DNA of 64,000 nucleotides, from positions 124,001 through 188,000 of the forward strand of contig NZ_FQYY01000005.1 in the NCBI RefSeq assembly GCF_900141885.1. Direction: 5' to 3'. This DNA is from Mesonia phycicola. Its GTDB lineage: Bacteria; Bacteroidota; Bacteroidia; Flavobacteriales; Flavobacteriaceae. The translations under genes and the position numbers were made by a program. Of this stretch, positions 1 to 8,373 are shown piece by piece. Below the pieces are notes generated by a model, which was not told the origin of the DNA, did not search any database, and was given only the letters and a program-made list of their open reading frames with translations. Position 1 is the stretch's first letter. Each line of letters starts with the position of its first letter.

Positions 1-403
1 ATTTTTGATGAAGGTATTTTGTGGTTTCGCTTATTTTTTGAACTAAATTAAAAGAGAAGGTTTTACTTTCTTCTTGTGCGGTTTTATAAATAAGTATAAT
101 TTTTTCAGCTAAAAAAGTTTGATTTTCTGGCGCTTCTAAAGTAATTATTTGCTGAAGAAGGTCTGCTAATTTCTCATACATTTCAAAATCAAAATTCTTT
201 TGCTGGAGTGTATTTATAAAAATATTGGTTTCAGTAGAAATGATTTCATCCAAATTAAAACCAAGTATTTGTTGTATTTTTTTACTGATTTGATCTCGTT
301 GTTGAGCATCCCAATTCTGCGGAATAAAGTCCCAAGTGAGCAAAGAGTTTAGAGCTTTGTCTACTTCTTCTTTCTTTTCGTCTTTAAGTCCTTTACTTAA
401 CAT
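1..403 (-). CDS. Hypothetical helical protein, C-terminus cut by window edge
   Basis: An open frame starts at the ATG on the minus strand at 403 and stays open to base 2, giving at least 134 residues that begin MLSKGLKDEKKEEVDKALNS. The predicted protein is rich in Lys, Glu, Gln and Leu and looks wholly helical. It has no signal peptide, Cys motif or membrane segment. The start lies three bases after the stop of the DUF6973 gene, so it is probably the next gene of the heme operon. I do not recognise the family and assign no function. Too much may be missing at the C-terminus to judge. Confidence 0.6.
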   Translation of the reverse strand, partial: MLSKGLKDEKKEEVDKALNSLLTWDFIPQNWDAQQRDQISKKIQQILGFNLDEIISTETNIFINTLQQKNFDFEMYEKLADLLQQIITLEAPENQTFLAEKIILIYKTAQEESKTFSFNLVQKISETTKYLHQK

Positions 404-406
404 ATT

Positions 407-892
407 TTACATGGTTTTAATAAAGACTAAATTGTTCTGGTAGGCAGAAATTTCTTGTGCTTGTTGTACAAGTTTTGCACTTTTCATCATTACTTGTAGT
501 TTTTTTATAATTTCTTCGGAAGAGATTTCTTGTAGAAAAAGCTGTCTGCCAATTTTATTATTATGCAAATCCATAGTTTGTGGCAATGTAGGATTTGGAG
601 ATAAACGTTCGTGTAAGTTAGTAATTTCTTCTGCCCAAGCTATTGCTTTATCTCTTTGTTTTACCTGCGGAAGTGATGCTTCTGCTATTTTAAAATTCCA
701 AAGGGCATGTCTAAAGGCATTTGTTTTATTGTCTTTATGATGCGCTTTGCCAAATAAATTATTGCAAATTTTAACGGTGTTTTTGGTTGCTTTGTAAGTA
801 GGTAAAATTAATCTGGGCTTAAATAAAAAGGTTTTAGCTAATACAAAAAGTTGCGAAAGCTCTAGTTGTTTTATTTTAGCCCAGATTGCCAT
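407..892 (-). CDS. DUF6973-type protein
   Basis: 161 residues. The stretch NAFRHALWNFKIAE (about residues 58-71), followed by the invariant-looking MDLHNNKIGR (about 107-116), is what I recall as the signature of the DUF6973 family, found in Bacteroidota and some phage-related proteins. The conserved His, Glu and Asp/His residues suggest a metal site or catalytic pocket, but no function is established to my knowledge. The start codon abuts the hemE stop with no gap, so it is co-transcribed with hemE. The family name is from memory; the operon position is seen directly. A role in heme synthesis is not implied. Confidence 0.7.
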   Translation of the reverse strand: MAIWAKIKQLELSQLFVLAKTFLFKPRLILPTYKATKNTVKICNNLFGKAHHKDNKTNAFRHALWNFKIAEASLPQVKQRDKAIAWAEEITNLHERLSPNPTLPQTMDLHNNKIGRQLFLQEISSEEIIKKLQVMMKSAKLVQQAQEISAYQNNLVFIKTM

Positions 893-1921
893 TTATCTTG
901 GTTGATATTCTTTTACCGCTTCTACAAAAGCTTTGGCATTTTCTACTGGAATATTTGGTAAAATACCGTGACCTAAGTTAACGATGTATTTATCTTTACC
1001 AAACTCATTGATCATTTGGTGAACCATTTTTTTAATTTCTTTTGGAGGAGAAAACAACCTAGAAGGGTCAAAATTACCTTGTAAAGTAATGTTACCTCCA
1101 CTTAAATAACGTGCGTTTGCTGCAGAACACGTCCAATCTACACCTAATGCAGATGCTCCAGATTGGCTCATTTCTTTTAATGCAAACCAGCAACCTTTAC
1201 CAAAAGCAATTACAGGAATTTGTTCTTTTAACGCATCAATTATTTGTTGCATATATTGCCAAGAAAATTCTTGGTAATCTACAGGAGAAAGCATACCTCC
1301 CCAAGAATCAAATAATTGTACCGCATCTACACCAACTTCTACTTTACCTTTTAAGTAAGCAATAGTAGTATCTGTTATTTTTTGCAATAACATATGTGCT
1401 GCAACAGGATTTGTAAAACAAAACTCTTTAGCTTTATCAAAGTTTTTAGAACCTTGACCTTGTATTAGGTAGCAAAGAATTGTCCACGGTGAGCCTGCAA
1501 AACCAATTAATGGTACTTCATTATTTAGTTCTTGCTTGGTCATTTTAATAGCTTCATACACGTAGCCTAATTCTTCATACACATTTGGTACTACAATATT
1601 ATCTACTTGTGCAGAAGTTCTAATTGGAGTAGGAAGCCAAGGGCCAACTCCTGGTTTCATTTCTATTTCTATTCCCATTGCTTGTGGGACAACTAAAATA
1701 TCACTGAATAAAATTGCAGCATCTGTACCCACTTGTTTGATAGGCATTACCGTAATTTCTGTAGCTAGTTCTGGAGTTTGGCAACGGGTAAAGAAGTCAT
1801 ATTTTTCTTTTAACTTCATAAAATCTGGTAAATATCTACCTGCTTGGCGCATCATCCAAACTGGTGGGCGCTCTACCGTTTCTCCTTTTAAAGCTTTTAA
1901 AAATAAATCGTTTTTAATCAT
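893..1921 (-). CDS. hemE: Uroporphyrinogen decarboxylase
   Basis: 342 residues, full length for HemE. It decarboxylates the four acetate side chains of uroporphyrinogen III to give coproporphyrinogen III in the cytoplasm. The N-terminal signature [17 protein letters not shown] (about residues 18-34), with the substrate-binding Arg pair, and [20 protein letters not shown] (about 141-160) are both clear, as is the C-terminal NLGHGILPN. The start overlaps the hemD stop by 8 bp, indicating translational coupling. The downstream enzyme (HemF/HemN) is not in the window. Confidence 0.97.
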   Translation of the reverse strand: MIKNDLFLKALKGETVERPPVWMMRQAGRYLPDFMKLKEKYDFFTRCQTPELATEITVMPIKQVGTDAAILFSDILVVPQAMGIEIEMKPGVGPWLPTPIRTSAQVDNIVVPNVYEELGYVYEAIKMTKQELNNEVPLIGFAGSPWTILCYLIQGQGSKNFDKAKEFCFTNPVAAHMLLQKITDTTIAYLKGKVEVGVDAVQLFDSWGGMLSPVDYQEFSWQYMQQIIDALKEQIPVIAFGKGCWFALKEMSQSGASALGVDWTCSAANARYLSGGNITLQGNFDPSRLFSPPKEIKKMVHQMINEFGKDKYIVNLGHGILPNIPVENAKAFVEAVKEYQPR

Positions 1922-2564
1922 GTTTTAATTCTTTAACCACCTGAACAATTACGTTTTCTATAGTGGGTTTATTTGCAATTTTTATCTTTTTAATATGTTT
2001 TTTAGCCTCGTTTGCTGTAGTGTTGCCAATGCAGAAAGCAATTTCATTTCTGTTTTTGTTTAATTGAAAAAAACTTTTTACGGCACTTGGACTAAAAAAT
2101 AAAATCCCGTCAAATTCTTGTTGAAATTTTTTTGGTTTTAATAATGTAACGTAAACCTCTATTTCATTACATATAATTTGTTGTTTTTCTAATGCTTTTG
2201 GTAACTCGTTTCTTCTTTTATTTCCGCAGAGAAAAGTAAAAGATTTTTCTGAGTGTTTTGCTATAATTTGATTGGCTAACTCTTTGGCACTATTTGCTTT
2301 TTCAATTATAGTGATATTTGCTTTTTTTAATAGTTTTTCTGTTTTGCTGCCTACTACAAAAGCTTGTTCTATTTTAGTTTTGTTTTTTACTGCTTTCCAC
2401 GCATTTTTACTAGTAATTACAGCATATTTTATATTTTTAGGAAGCTGTACTTGCGCTTTAATTTCTGTTTTAATAGCGCTATAACTAACCCAAGAAATAC
2501 TAGCGTTAAATAACAACGACTCTTGACTTTTTGTAAGAAGTTTAGTTGTTAGTACTGTTGGCAT
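1914..2564 (-). CDS. hemD: Uroporphyrinogen-III synthase
   Basis: 216 residues. HemD closes hydroxymethylbilane into uroporphyrinogen III with inversion of ring D. The family is poorly conserved. The call rests on length, two Rossmann-like halves, a C-terminal segment with [11 protein letters not shown] (about 153-163) and [13 protein letters not shown] (about 175-187), which match the usual 'fTSpsav' and 'aiGptTa' blocks, and its place between hemC and hemE. The first 23 bases overlap the 3' end of the potassium-transport gene ktrA, so it appears translationally coupled to a gene of another pathway. Confidence 0.9.
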   Translation of the reverse strand: MPTVLTTKLLTKSQESLLFNASISWVSYSAIKTEIKAQVQLPKNIKYAVITSKNAWKAVKNKTKIEQAFVVGSKTEKLLKKANITIIEKANSAKELANQIIAKHSEKSFTFLCGNKRRNELPKALEKQQIICNEIEVYVTLLKPKKFQQEFDGILFFSPSAVKSFFQLNKNRNEIAFCIGNTTANEAKKHIKKIKIANKPTIENVIVQVVKELKHD

Positions 2565-3246
2565 CTTCTTTTAGATATTTTTGAATATCGCTTTTTTTAC
2601 CAAAAACGACTAATACATCATTTTTATGAAATACAGTTTCAGGTTTTGGCATTCCTATAACTTCTTTCTTGCTAGATTTTCTACCAATAATGTTGGTGTA
2701 TTCTTTTTTGCGTAAAATAGTAATTATATTAAGGTTGAATTTGCTTCTAAAATTAGATTTAATCAAATCTTTACCAATTAACTCATCACAAACAGCTACT
2801 TCAGAAACTAAATATTCATCATCTATTTCAAAATTATCAATACTTCCTTTAAGGTTTATTTTTTTGGTAAGTCTCTCTGCAAATTCTTGCTCTGGATGTA
2901 TAATTTGATCTACACCCATAGCCTCTAAAATGGTATCTTGTATGGTAGAAGAAGATCTGGCAACTACTTTTGCATCTGTTATTTTTTTAATTATAGCGGT
3001 ACTCATCATGGCTGCGCCTTCTTCGCTTCCTATAGCTACTATGGCAATGTCTGTACTTTTTAAAGGTAAAGAGTGGTATGCATTCTCATTAGTAGCATCT
3101 ATGGCAACTGCATGAGATACTTTATCTTTAATCAGTTCAATTTTTTCAATATCTCTATCGGCCGCAATCACTTCATTACCAGAACCTGCTAAATGTACCG
3201 CAAGTGCCATTCCAAAATTTCCGAGACCAATAACTACTATTTTCAT
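2542..3246 (-). CDS. ktrA: TrkA/KtrA-type RCK regulatory subunit of K+ uptake
   Basis: 234 residues with one RCK unit. The Rossmann nucleotide-binding motif GLGNFGMALAVHLAGSGNEV lies at residues 7-26 with the acidic strand end AADRD (about 29-33), followed by a C-terminal TrkA_C lobe (about 145-230). Such cytoplasmic gating rings bind ATP/ADP or NAD(H) and sometimes c-di-AMP, and control a membrane K+ channel-like subunit. A single RCK unit fits KtrA rather than the double-length TrkA. It lies 12 bases after the stop of its partner ktrB. The unusual feature is its placement inside the heme operon, with 23 bp overlap into hemD. Confidence 0.9.
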   Translation of the reverse strand: MKIVVIGLGNFGMALAVHLAGSGNEVIAADRDIEKIELIKDKVSHAVAIDATNENAYHSLPLKSTDIAIVAIGSEEGAAMMSTAIIKKITDAKVVARSSSTIQDTILEAMGVDQIIHPEQEFAERLTKKINLKGSIDNFEIDDEYLVSEVAVCDELIGKDLIKSNFRSKFNLNIITILRKKEYTNIIGRKSSKKEVIGMPKPETVFHKNDVLVVFGKKSDIQKYLKEDANSTNN

Positions 3247-3258
3247 AGTTGCAAAATT

Positions 3259-5004
3259 TTAATTGATTAAAATATTTTCTTTTGGATAAGTATACTCTTT
3301 AGTATTTACGTTTTTTAAGATACCAATCATTAAATTGATTAGACCTATTCTTCCAAAAAACATTAAAAATATAACGATGTATTTTCCTGCTTCATTTAAC
3401 TCAGGAGTAATTCCTAATGAAAGGCCTACCGTGCTAAAAGCAGAAAATACTTCAAAAGAGATTTCTAAAAATGTAAACTGCGGATTAAAAATAAGCAATA
3501 ATAATACACCGGCACCTATAGAAGCTAATGAGATAGCAATTATAGCAAAAGCCCTTAAAACAGACTCTTTAGCAATTCTTCTTGTACCTATTTCTATATT
3601 AGATTTATCTTTTGCTATAGAAAAAATGTTTAACGTAGCAATAGCAAACGTTGTGGTTTTTATACCACCTCCTGTAGAGGCTGGAGAAGCACCAATCCAC
3701 ATTAAAAATATCATAAATAATATACCAGGAATAGTAAAATTACGCATATCTACCGTATTAAAACCGGCAGTTCTAGAGGTTACAGAAGAGAACATGGCAG
3801 TGGTAAATTTGCCAAAAACGCTTGTGTGCTCTTTTAAAAATGTGTTTTGTTCAGAAAAAAGGAAGAAACCTGTACCTGCAATAATTAGTATAAGAGTTGT
3901 GTAAATTACAATTTTAGTGTTAAGTGTAATTACTCTAGATATAAAAACTTTATTGTTTCGATTAAATAAATTATACACAAAATGTTGTAAATACTGTATA
4001 AAGTTAGAAGCGATATTGTACCCTAAACCACCTAAAATTATTAATAACATAACCACCCATTGCATAGGGTAATTGTAACGAAGAGTTTCTTCATATAATC
4101 CGTTTGAAGAGATAGAAAAACCAGCATTACAGTAAGCAGAAATGGCGTGAAAAACAGCAAAAAATCCTCGGTCTTTAAAACTATTTATATCCTCTAAAGA
4201 AGAGTAAATAAGTATTGCACCAACAGCTTCTAACACCAAAGTAAAAACTACGATGCTCATGGCAACACGCATAATGCTACTTAAATTATCTTGCCCTAAA
4301 ATATCTTTCATATATAAGCTTTCTTTAAAAGAAGCTCCGCTTTTAAAAAAATATGCAAAAAAAGAGGTGAAAGTTAACATCCCTAATCCGCCTATTTGAA
4401 AAAGAAGCATAATTATAGTTTGCCCAAATGGGGTAAAATCTTTTGCGGTGTCTAAAACAATTAAGCCGGTTACAGCAGTTGCGCTTGTAGAGGTAAATAA
4501 AGCATCTATAAAAGTGATGCCATTGGTAGTAGCGGCGGGAAGCATTAATAAAAAAGAACCACCTAGGGCAATAATGGCAAAACTCCCCACAAATAGAATG
4601 GCCGGATTAAAGTAAATGCTATAAATACGGCGCATTAAAAATGTTAATCGTGTAAAGAAGTAAAAAAGTAAGCCATACTCAATAATAAATCTTTCTTGAA
4701 AAAAAGTATCTAAAAATGAATTTTGATAATTGGTAATTATAGAGAAAAGCTCTAATACAATAAGTAGAGAAAGTAGTATTAAATTTACTCTAGCTGTTTT
4801 TCTTATTTTTAAGGTACTATTTAAACTTTTGTATTTAAATAGATTAAAGGCAATTAAAGAAACCAATAATGCAGGAAGAGCAATAAGTTTATACACCCGA
4901 AAGTCTTTAAAGTTTTGAAAACCGAAATCAAAAACTAAAAAAGCAATTAAAAACAGGTCTAAAAACCAAACAATAATATTAGATCGGGTAAACTTTTTTT
5001 GCAT
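3259..5004 (-). CDS. ktrB: TrkH/KtrB family potassium transporter
   Basis: 581 residues, polytopic inner-membrane protein with about ten to twelve hydrophobic segments. Selectivity-filter-like stretches typical of the TrkH/KtrB family are visible: TSTSATAVTGL (about 170-180), ISAYCNAGFS (about 288-297), SSVTSRTAGFNT (about 405-416) and FSAFSTVGLSLG (about 525-536), one per pore repeat. The N-terminal about 120 residues form extra membrane segments beyond the core, as in many Bacteroidota members. It moves K+ (possibly with Na+) together with the downstream RCK subunit. The ATG overlaps the hemC stop as TAATG. Confidence 0.92.
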   Translation of the reverse strand: MQKKFTRSNIIVWFLDLFLIAFLVFDFGFQNFKDFRVYKLIALPALLVSLIAFNLFKYKSLNSTLKIRKTARVNLILLSLLIVLELFSIITNYQNSFLDTFFQERFIIEYGLLFYFFTRLTFLMRRIYSIYFNPAILFVGSFAIIALGGSFLLMLPAATTNGITFIDALFTSTSATAVTGLIVLDTAKDFTPFGQTIIMLLFQIGGLGMLTFTSFFAYFFKSGASFKESLYMKDILGQDNLSSIMRVAMSIVVFTLVLEAVGAILIYSSLEDINSFKDRGFFAVFHAISAYCNAGFSISSNGLYEETLRYNYPMQWVVMLLIILGGLGYNIASNFIQYLQHFVYNLFNRNNKVFISRVITLNTKIVIYTTLILIIAGTGFFLFSEQNTFLKEHTSVFGKFTTAMFSSVTSRTAGFNTVDMRNFTIPGILFMIFLMWIGASPASTGGGIKTTTFAIATLNIFSIAKDKSNIEIGTRRIAKESVLRAFAIIAISLASIGAGVLLLLIFNPQFTFLEISFEVFSAFSTVGLSLGITPELNEAGKYIVIFLMFFGRIGLINLMIGILKNVNTKEYTYPKENILIN

Positions 5005-5918
5005 TAGCCATTCAATTTAGCTTTGATGGAAGCCATCAATTCTTTTCCGCCATTTGAAAGTATAGATTTTGCTACTTTTTCTCCTTGTTTTTTGTAATTA
5101 TTTAAAGGGAAAGATGTTTTTTCTTCTAATTTAATTTTTCCGTCTAAGCTAAATAAAGCACCTGTAAATTCTACCGTTTCTTTATTTATAGTAGCTAATG
5201 CGCCAATTGGAGCAGTACAACCACCTTCTAACACTTGTAAGAACTCTCGTTCTATTTCTACACAAATAGCCGTGTTTTCATCGTTAAGTTTTGCTACTGC
5301 ACCTCTACAAAATTCATCTTGTTCTTTAGCTACAATTAGCATTGCGCCTTGTGCGGGAGCAGGAATCATCCAACTTAAATCAAGAAAATTTTCTGGTTTT
5401 AAATTAATACGCTCTAAACCGGCAGCGGCAAAAATAGCTCCGTTCCAATTATTATCTTCTAGTTTTTGGAGTCTAGTATTTACATTTCCGCGTAAATTCT
5501 CAACTTGATGAGTTGGGTAACGGTTTAACCATTGTGCTTTTCTACGTAAACTTCCTGTAGCAATGGTTCCTTGTGCAGAAAGAAAATCTACACCTTTATG
5601 AATAAGAATGTCGTTTACATTAGCTCTAGGTAAAACGGCACCCTGCACAATTCCGTTAGGTAATTTGGTAGGGACATCTTTCATCGAGTGTACAGCAATA
5701 TCTATTTGGTCTTTTACCATTGCCACATCTAGTGTTTTGGTAAAAATACCGGTGATGCCCATTTCATATAATGGTTGGTCTAAATTTAAATCGCCCGTAG
5801 ATTTTACAGGAAGTAATTCTGTTTTATAGCCTAAGGCTTCTAATTTAGATTTAACGGTATTAGCTTGCCATAATGCCAATTCACTATCGCGGGTTCCTAT
5901 GCGTATTGTTTTGCTCAT
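5004..5918 (-). CDS. hemC: Hydroxymethylbilane synthase (porphobilinogen deaminase)
   Basis: 304 residues, normal length. It polymerises four porphobilinogens into hydroxymethylbilane in the cytoplasm. The N-terminal RIGTRDSELALWQA (residues 6-19) and the central IAVHSMKDVPT block (about 76-86) are family hallmarks. The dipyrromethane cofactor Cys sits in LEGGCTAPIGALA at residue 234. The gene starts one base after the hemA stop and ends in a TAATG overlap with ktrB. Confidence 0.97.
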   Translation of the reverse strand: MSKTIRIGTRDSELALWQANTVKSKLEALGYKTELLPVKSTGDLNLDQPLYEMGITGIFTKTLDVAMVKDQIDIAVHSMKDVPTKLPNGIVQGAVLPRANVNDILIHKGVDFLSAQGTIATGSLRRKAQWLNRYPTHQVENLRGNVNTRLQKLEDNNWNGAIFAAAGLERINLKPENFLDLSWMIPAPAQGAMLIVAKEQDEFCRGAVAKLNDENTAICVEIEREFLQVLEGGCTAPIGALATINKETVEFTGALFSLDGKIKLEEKTSFPLNNYKKQGEKVAKSILSNGGKELMASIKAKLNG

Positions 5919-5919
5919 G

Positions 5920-7176
5920 TTATTTAGAAACTTCGTCTAGTTGAAAAACCTTCTGAATAAGTTCTAGGCTTTCATCGGTAGAGTTTGAGCCATTTTTTAG
6001 ATGGCTTGCAAATTGATTCATGATTTTTTGAATAATGCGATTACTTACAATCTCTGCATGTTCATTATTAAAATCATTTATTTTTTTACTTTGAAAATCT
6101 AACTCAGCATCTTTCATTTCGCCAAGTTTTTGCTTTAGTGCTTGTATGGTAGGAGCAAATTTTCTGGTTTCTAACCAAGCATTAAAATCTGCTTTTACTT
6201 CTTCTATAATCTCTTCTGCCTGCGGAATGTGTTTTTTACGGTTTTCTAGAGTTTGATCTGTCATTTTAGAAAGATCATCTAGGTGTACAAGAGTTACATT
6301 CTCTAATTCTGCCACATCTGCCGCTACATTTTTAGGTATAGAAAGATCTAAAATTAATAGCTCTTTCTTACAATATAATAACTCTTTAGAAACCGTAGGG
6401 TTTTGCGCTCCTGTGGCTACAATTAAAATATCTGTATTTCTAATCTCTGCTTGAAGCTCTGCGTGGTCTTTTACAATTAAATTAAACTTACCTGCTACTT
6501 TTTCTGCTTTATCTTTGGTACGATTAATAAGCGTAATATGCTCGTTTTTGGTATGCTTAATAAGGTTTTCACAAGTGTTTCTACCTATTTTTCCAGTTCC
6601 GAAGAGTAAAATATTTTTTTCTGAAACATTTTCTACTTCATTTAAAATATATTGTACAGAAGCAAAAGAAACAGAAGTAGCTCCAGAAGAAATTTCTGTT
6701 TCATTTTTAATGCGCTTGCTTGCTTGTATTACAGAGTTTAGTAACCTCTCTAAAAGCGGAGTAGTCATCCCTAAATTTTTAGAAAGAGCAAAGGCATATT
6801 TTAACTGACTTATAATTTCAAAATCACCTAAAATTTGACTGTCTAAACCAGTACCTACTTTAAAAATGTGTGCTATAGCTTCTTGAGATTTATATACATA
6901 GGCAACTTTTTCAAACTCTTCTACCGTACCTCGGGTATGTTGGCAAAGTAGTTTTATTAATTGAAAAGGGTGCTGTGCAAAACCATAAATTTCGGTTCTA
7001 TTACAAGTAGAAGTAATTAAAATTCCGGTGATACCTTCTTTTTTAGCATCTTGTATTAAAGCTTTCTTCTGCTCTTCATCTAAACTAAAGTGTCCTCTAA
7101 TTTCAGCGTCTGCTTTTTGATAGCTTAAACCAATTGCGTAAAATGTTGTATGTTTAAGTGTATGTCCGTTTAACAT
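5920..7176 (-). CDS. hemA: Glutamyl-tRNA reductase
   Basis: 418 residues. It reduces Glu-tRNA to glutamate-1-semialdehyde, the first committed step of heme synthesis by the C5 pathway. The catalytic Cys is residue 58 in STCNRTEIYG, the NADPH-binding Rossmann motif is LLFGTGKIGRNT (about 194-205), and the C-terminal helical dimerisation domain is present. It is the first gene of the minus-strand operon. A box reading TAAATTTG on the minus strand lies 26 bases upstream, and the divergent AraC-type gene starts about 200 bp away. Confidence 0.97.
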   Translation of the reverse strand: MLNGHTLKHTTFYAIGLSYQKADAEIRGHFSLDEEQKKALIQDAKKEGITGILITSTCNRTEIYGFAQHPFQLIKLLCQHTRGTVEEFEKVAYVYKSQEAIAHIFKVGTGLDSQILGDFEIISQLKYAFALSKNLGMTTPLLERLLNSVIQASKRIKNETEISSGATSVSFASVQYILNEVENVSEKNILLFGTGKIGRNTCENLIKHTKNEHITLINRTKDKAEKVAGKFNLIVKDHAELQAEIRNTDILIVATGAQNPTVSKELLYCKKELLILDLSIPKNVAADVAELENVTLVHLDDLSKMTDQTLENRKKHIPQAEEIIEEVKADFNAWLETRKFAPTIQALKQKLGEMKDAELDFQSKKINDFNNEHAEIVSNRIIQKIMNQFASHLKNGSNSTDESLELIQKVFQLDEVSK

Positions 7177-7201
7177 TAAATATAAAACCGTGATTCGGGT
7201 A

Positions 7202-7209
7202 CAAATTTA
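7202..7209 (-). promoter_or_regulatory. Putative -7 box of the hemA operon
   Basis: The minus strand reads TAAATTTG, matching the Bacteroidetes TAnnTTTG element, 26 bases before the hemA ATG. I see no clear TTG element 17-19 bases further upstream, so this is a one-box prediction. Confidence 0.45.
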
Positions 7210-7224
7210 ATAGCTTATGTCTCT

Positions 7225-7250
7225 TAAAAGTATCGCGAAAAGTACTTTTA
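7225..7250. promoter_or_regulatory. Inverted repeat between hemA and the AraC-type regulator (candidate operator)
   Basis: TAAAAGTA at 7225-7232 and its exact reverse complement TACTTTTA at 7243-7250 are separated by ten bases. Nested in this is a 12-bp perfect palindrome AAAAGTACTTTT (7238-7249). It lies 16 bases upstream of the hemA -7 box and 35 bases before the AraC-gene -7 box, where a regulator could act on both promoters. No protein can be assigned from sequence alone. Confidence 0.45.
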
Positions 7251-7284
7251 TTGTCGTTAAAAGTTATTTTTAATTGTAAATCAC

Positions 7285-7292
7285 TATTTTTG
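7285..7292 (+). promoter_or_regulatory. Putative -7 box for the AraC-type regulator
   Basis: TATTTTTG fits TAnnTTTG. It lies about 80 bases before the ATG at 7375, giving a leader of some 75 bases. No good TTG partner at 17-19 bases is evident. Confidence 0.4.
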
Positions 7293-7374
7293 TACGGATT
7301 AGCCTGTTTTTAAAGGGTTTTCTAAACTTGTTAAATCGCCATTTTAGAACGATTCTAAATAAATTATTGAGATT

Positions 7375-8280
7375 ATGAATACGAATATTGACAAAATAAA
7401 TACCGCTCAAGGTGCTTTAAAAAAAGTTACGATAGAAGATAGTTTTAAGATATTAACCTATCAAAATAACACTTCAGAAGTAGAGATTTTAACAGAAGAA
7501 ACACACCGAGATTTTATTCAATTTCATTTTTGTTTAAAAGGGCATGTTAAATTTAACTTTAACCAAGGAAGCTATGCTTTAAATCTAGAAGATGAAAAAG
7601 CATTACTGTTATATAACCCGATAAAAGATTTACCATTAAATGTAGAAGTGTCTGCAAATTCTTGGTTGGTAAGTGTTTTGGTATCTATTAAAAAATTGCA
7701 CTCTCTTTTTTCTGAAGAAGCAGATTATATACACTTTCTTACAAAAGAAAATATGGGCAAAAAGTATTATCAAGAATTAAACATAAGTCCATCTATGGCG
7801 GTAGTACTTAGCCAAATTTTAAATTTTAACTTACATCCTTCAGTAAAAAAAATCTATCTAAAAGGAAAAGCATACGAGTTAATAGGTTTGTATTTTAATA
7901 GACCAGAAGAAGCAGATATAGAACAATGTCCGTTTTTAGTAGATGAAGATAATGTAAGAAAACTAAAAAAAGCTAAAGAAATTGTAATTAACCGTATGGC
8001 AGAGCCGCCATCTTTACAAGAATTAGCAGATGAAATAGGTTTAAGTTTAAAAAAATTAAAAGAAGGTTTTAAAGAAATTTATGGAGAAACTGTTTTTGGT
8101 TTTTTATTTGATTATAAAATGGATTATGCTAGAAAATTATTAGAAACAGGGCAACATAATGTAAATGAAGTAGGAGAAAGAGTAGGTTATAGTGCAGCTA
8201 GCCATTTTATAGCCGCGTTTAAAAAGAAATTTGGCACCACACCTAAAAAATATATTTTATCGTTGCCAATATCTAACTAG
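7375..8280 (+). CDS. AraC-family transcriptional regulator, PchR-like
   Basis: 301 residues. The N-terminal about 200 residues are a cupin-like sensing region. The C-terminal about 100 residues form a double helix-turn-helix AraC domain: SLQELADEIGLSLKKLKEGFKEIYG and then VNEVGERVGYSAASHFIAAFKKKFGTTPKKY. The form of the DNA-binding domain (LKEGFKEIYGETVFGFLFDYKMDYARKLL) resembles PchR/YbtA-type regulators that respond to iron-siderophores. It is divergent from hemA and lies 93 bp upstream of hemH, so control of heme or iron genes is a reasonable inference. The inducer is unknown. Confidence 0.9.
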   Translation: MNTNIDKINTAQGALKKVTIEDSFKILTYQNNTSEVEILTEETHRDFIQFHFCLKGHVKFNFNQGSYALNLEDEKALLLYNPIKDLPLNVEVSANSWLVSVLVSIKKLHSLFSEEADYIHFLTKENMGKKYYQELNISPSMAVVLSQILNFNLHPSVKKIYLKGKAYELIGLYFNRPEEADIEQCPFLVDEDNVRKLKKAKEIVINRMAEPPSLQELADEIGLSLKKLKEGFKEIYGETVFGFLFDYKMDYARKLLETGQHNVNEVGERVGYSAASHFIAAFKKKFGTTPKKYILSLPISN

Positions 8281-8345
8281 AAAAATGTAAATAGAAATAT
8301 AGAAAACTATAATAGTACTTCCATTTTAGGCTTAAAATATAGTTG

Positions 8346-8353
8346 TATTTTTG
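8346..8353 (+). promoter_or_regulatory. Putative -7 box of hemH
   Basis: TATTTTTG matches TAnnTTTG and lies 20 bases before the hemH ATG at 8374. That would give a leader of about 14 bases. Confidence 0.45.
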
Positions 8354-8373
8354 TAGTCGAAAAAGAAAAGAAT

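Noticed and set aside
3335-3904. 189-codon open frame on the plus strand opposite ktrB
   Set aside because: It is antisense to well-conserved membrane-protein sequence with family motifs and has no recognisable protein features.
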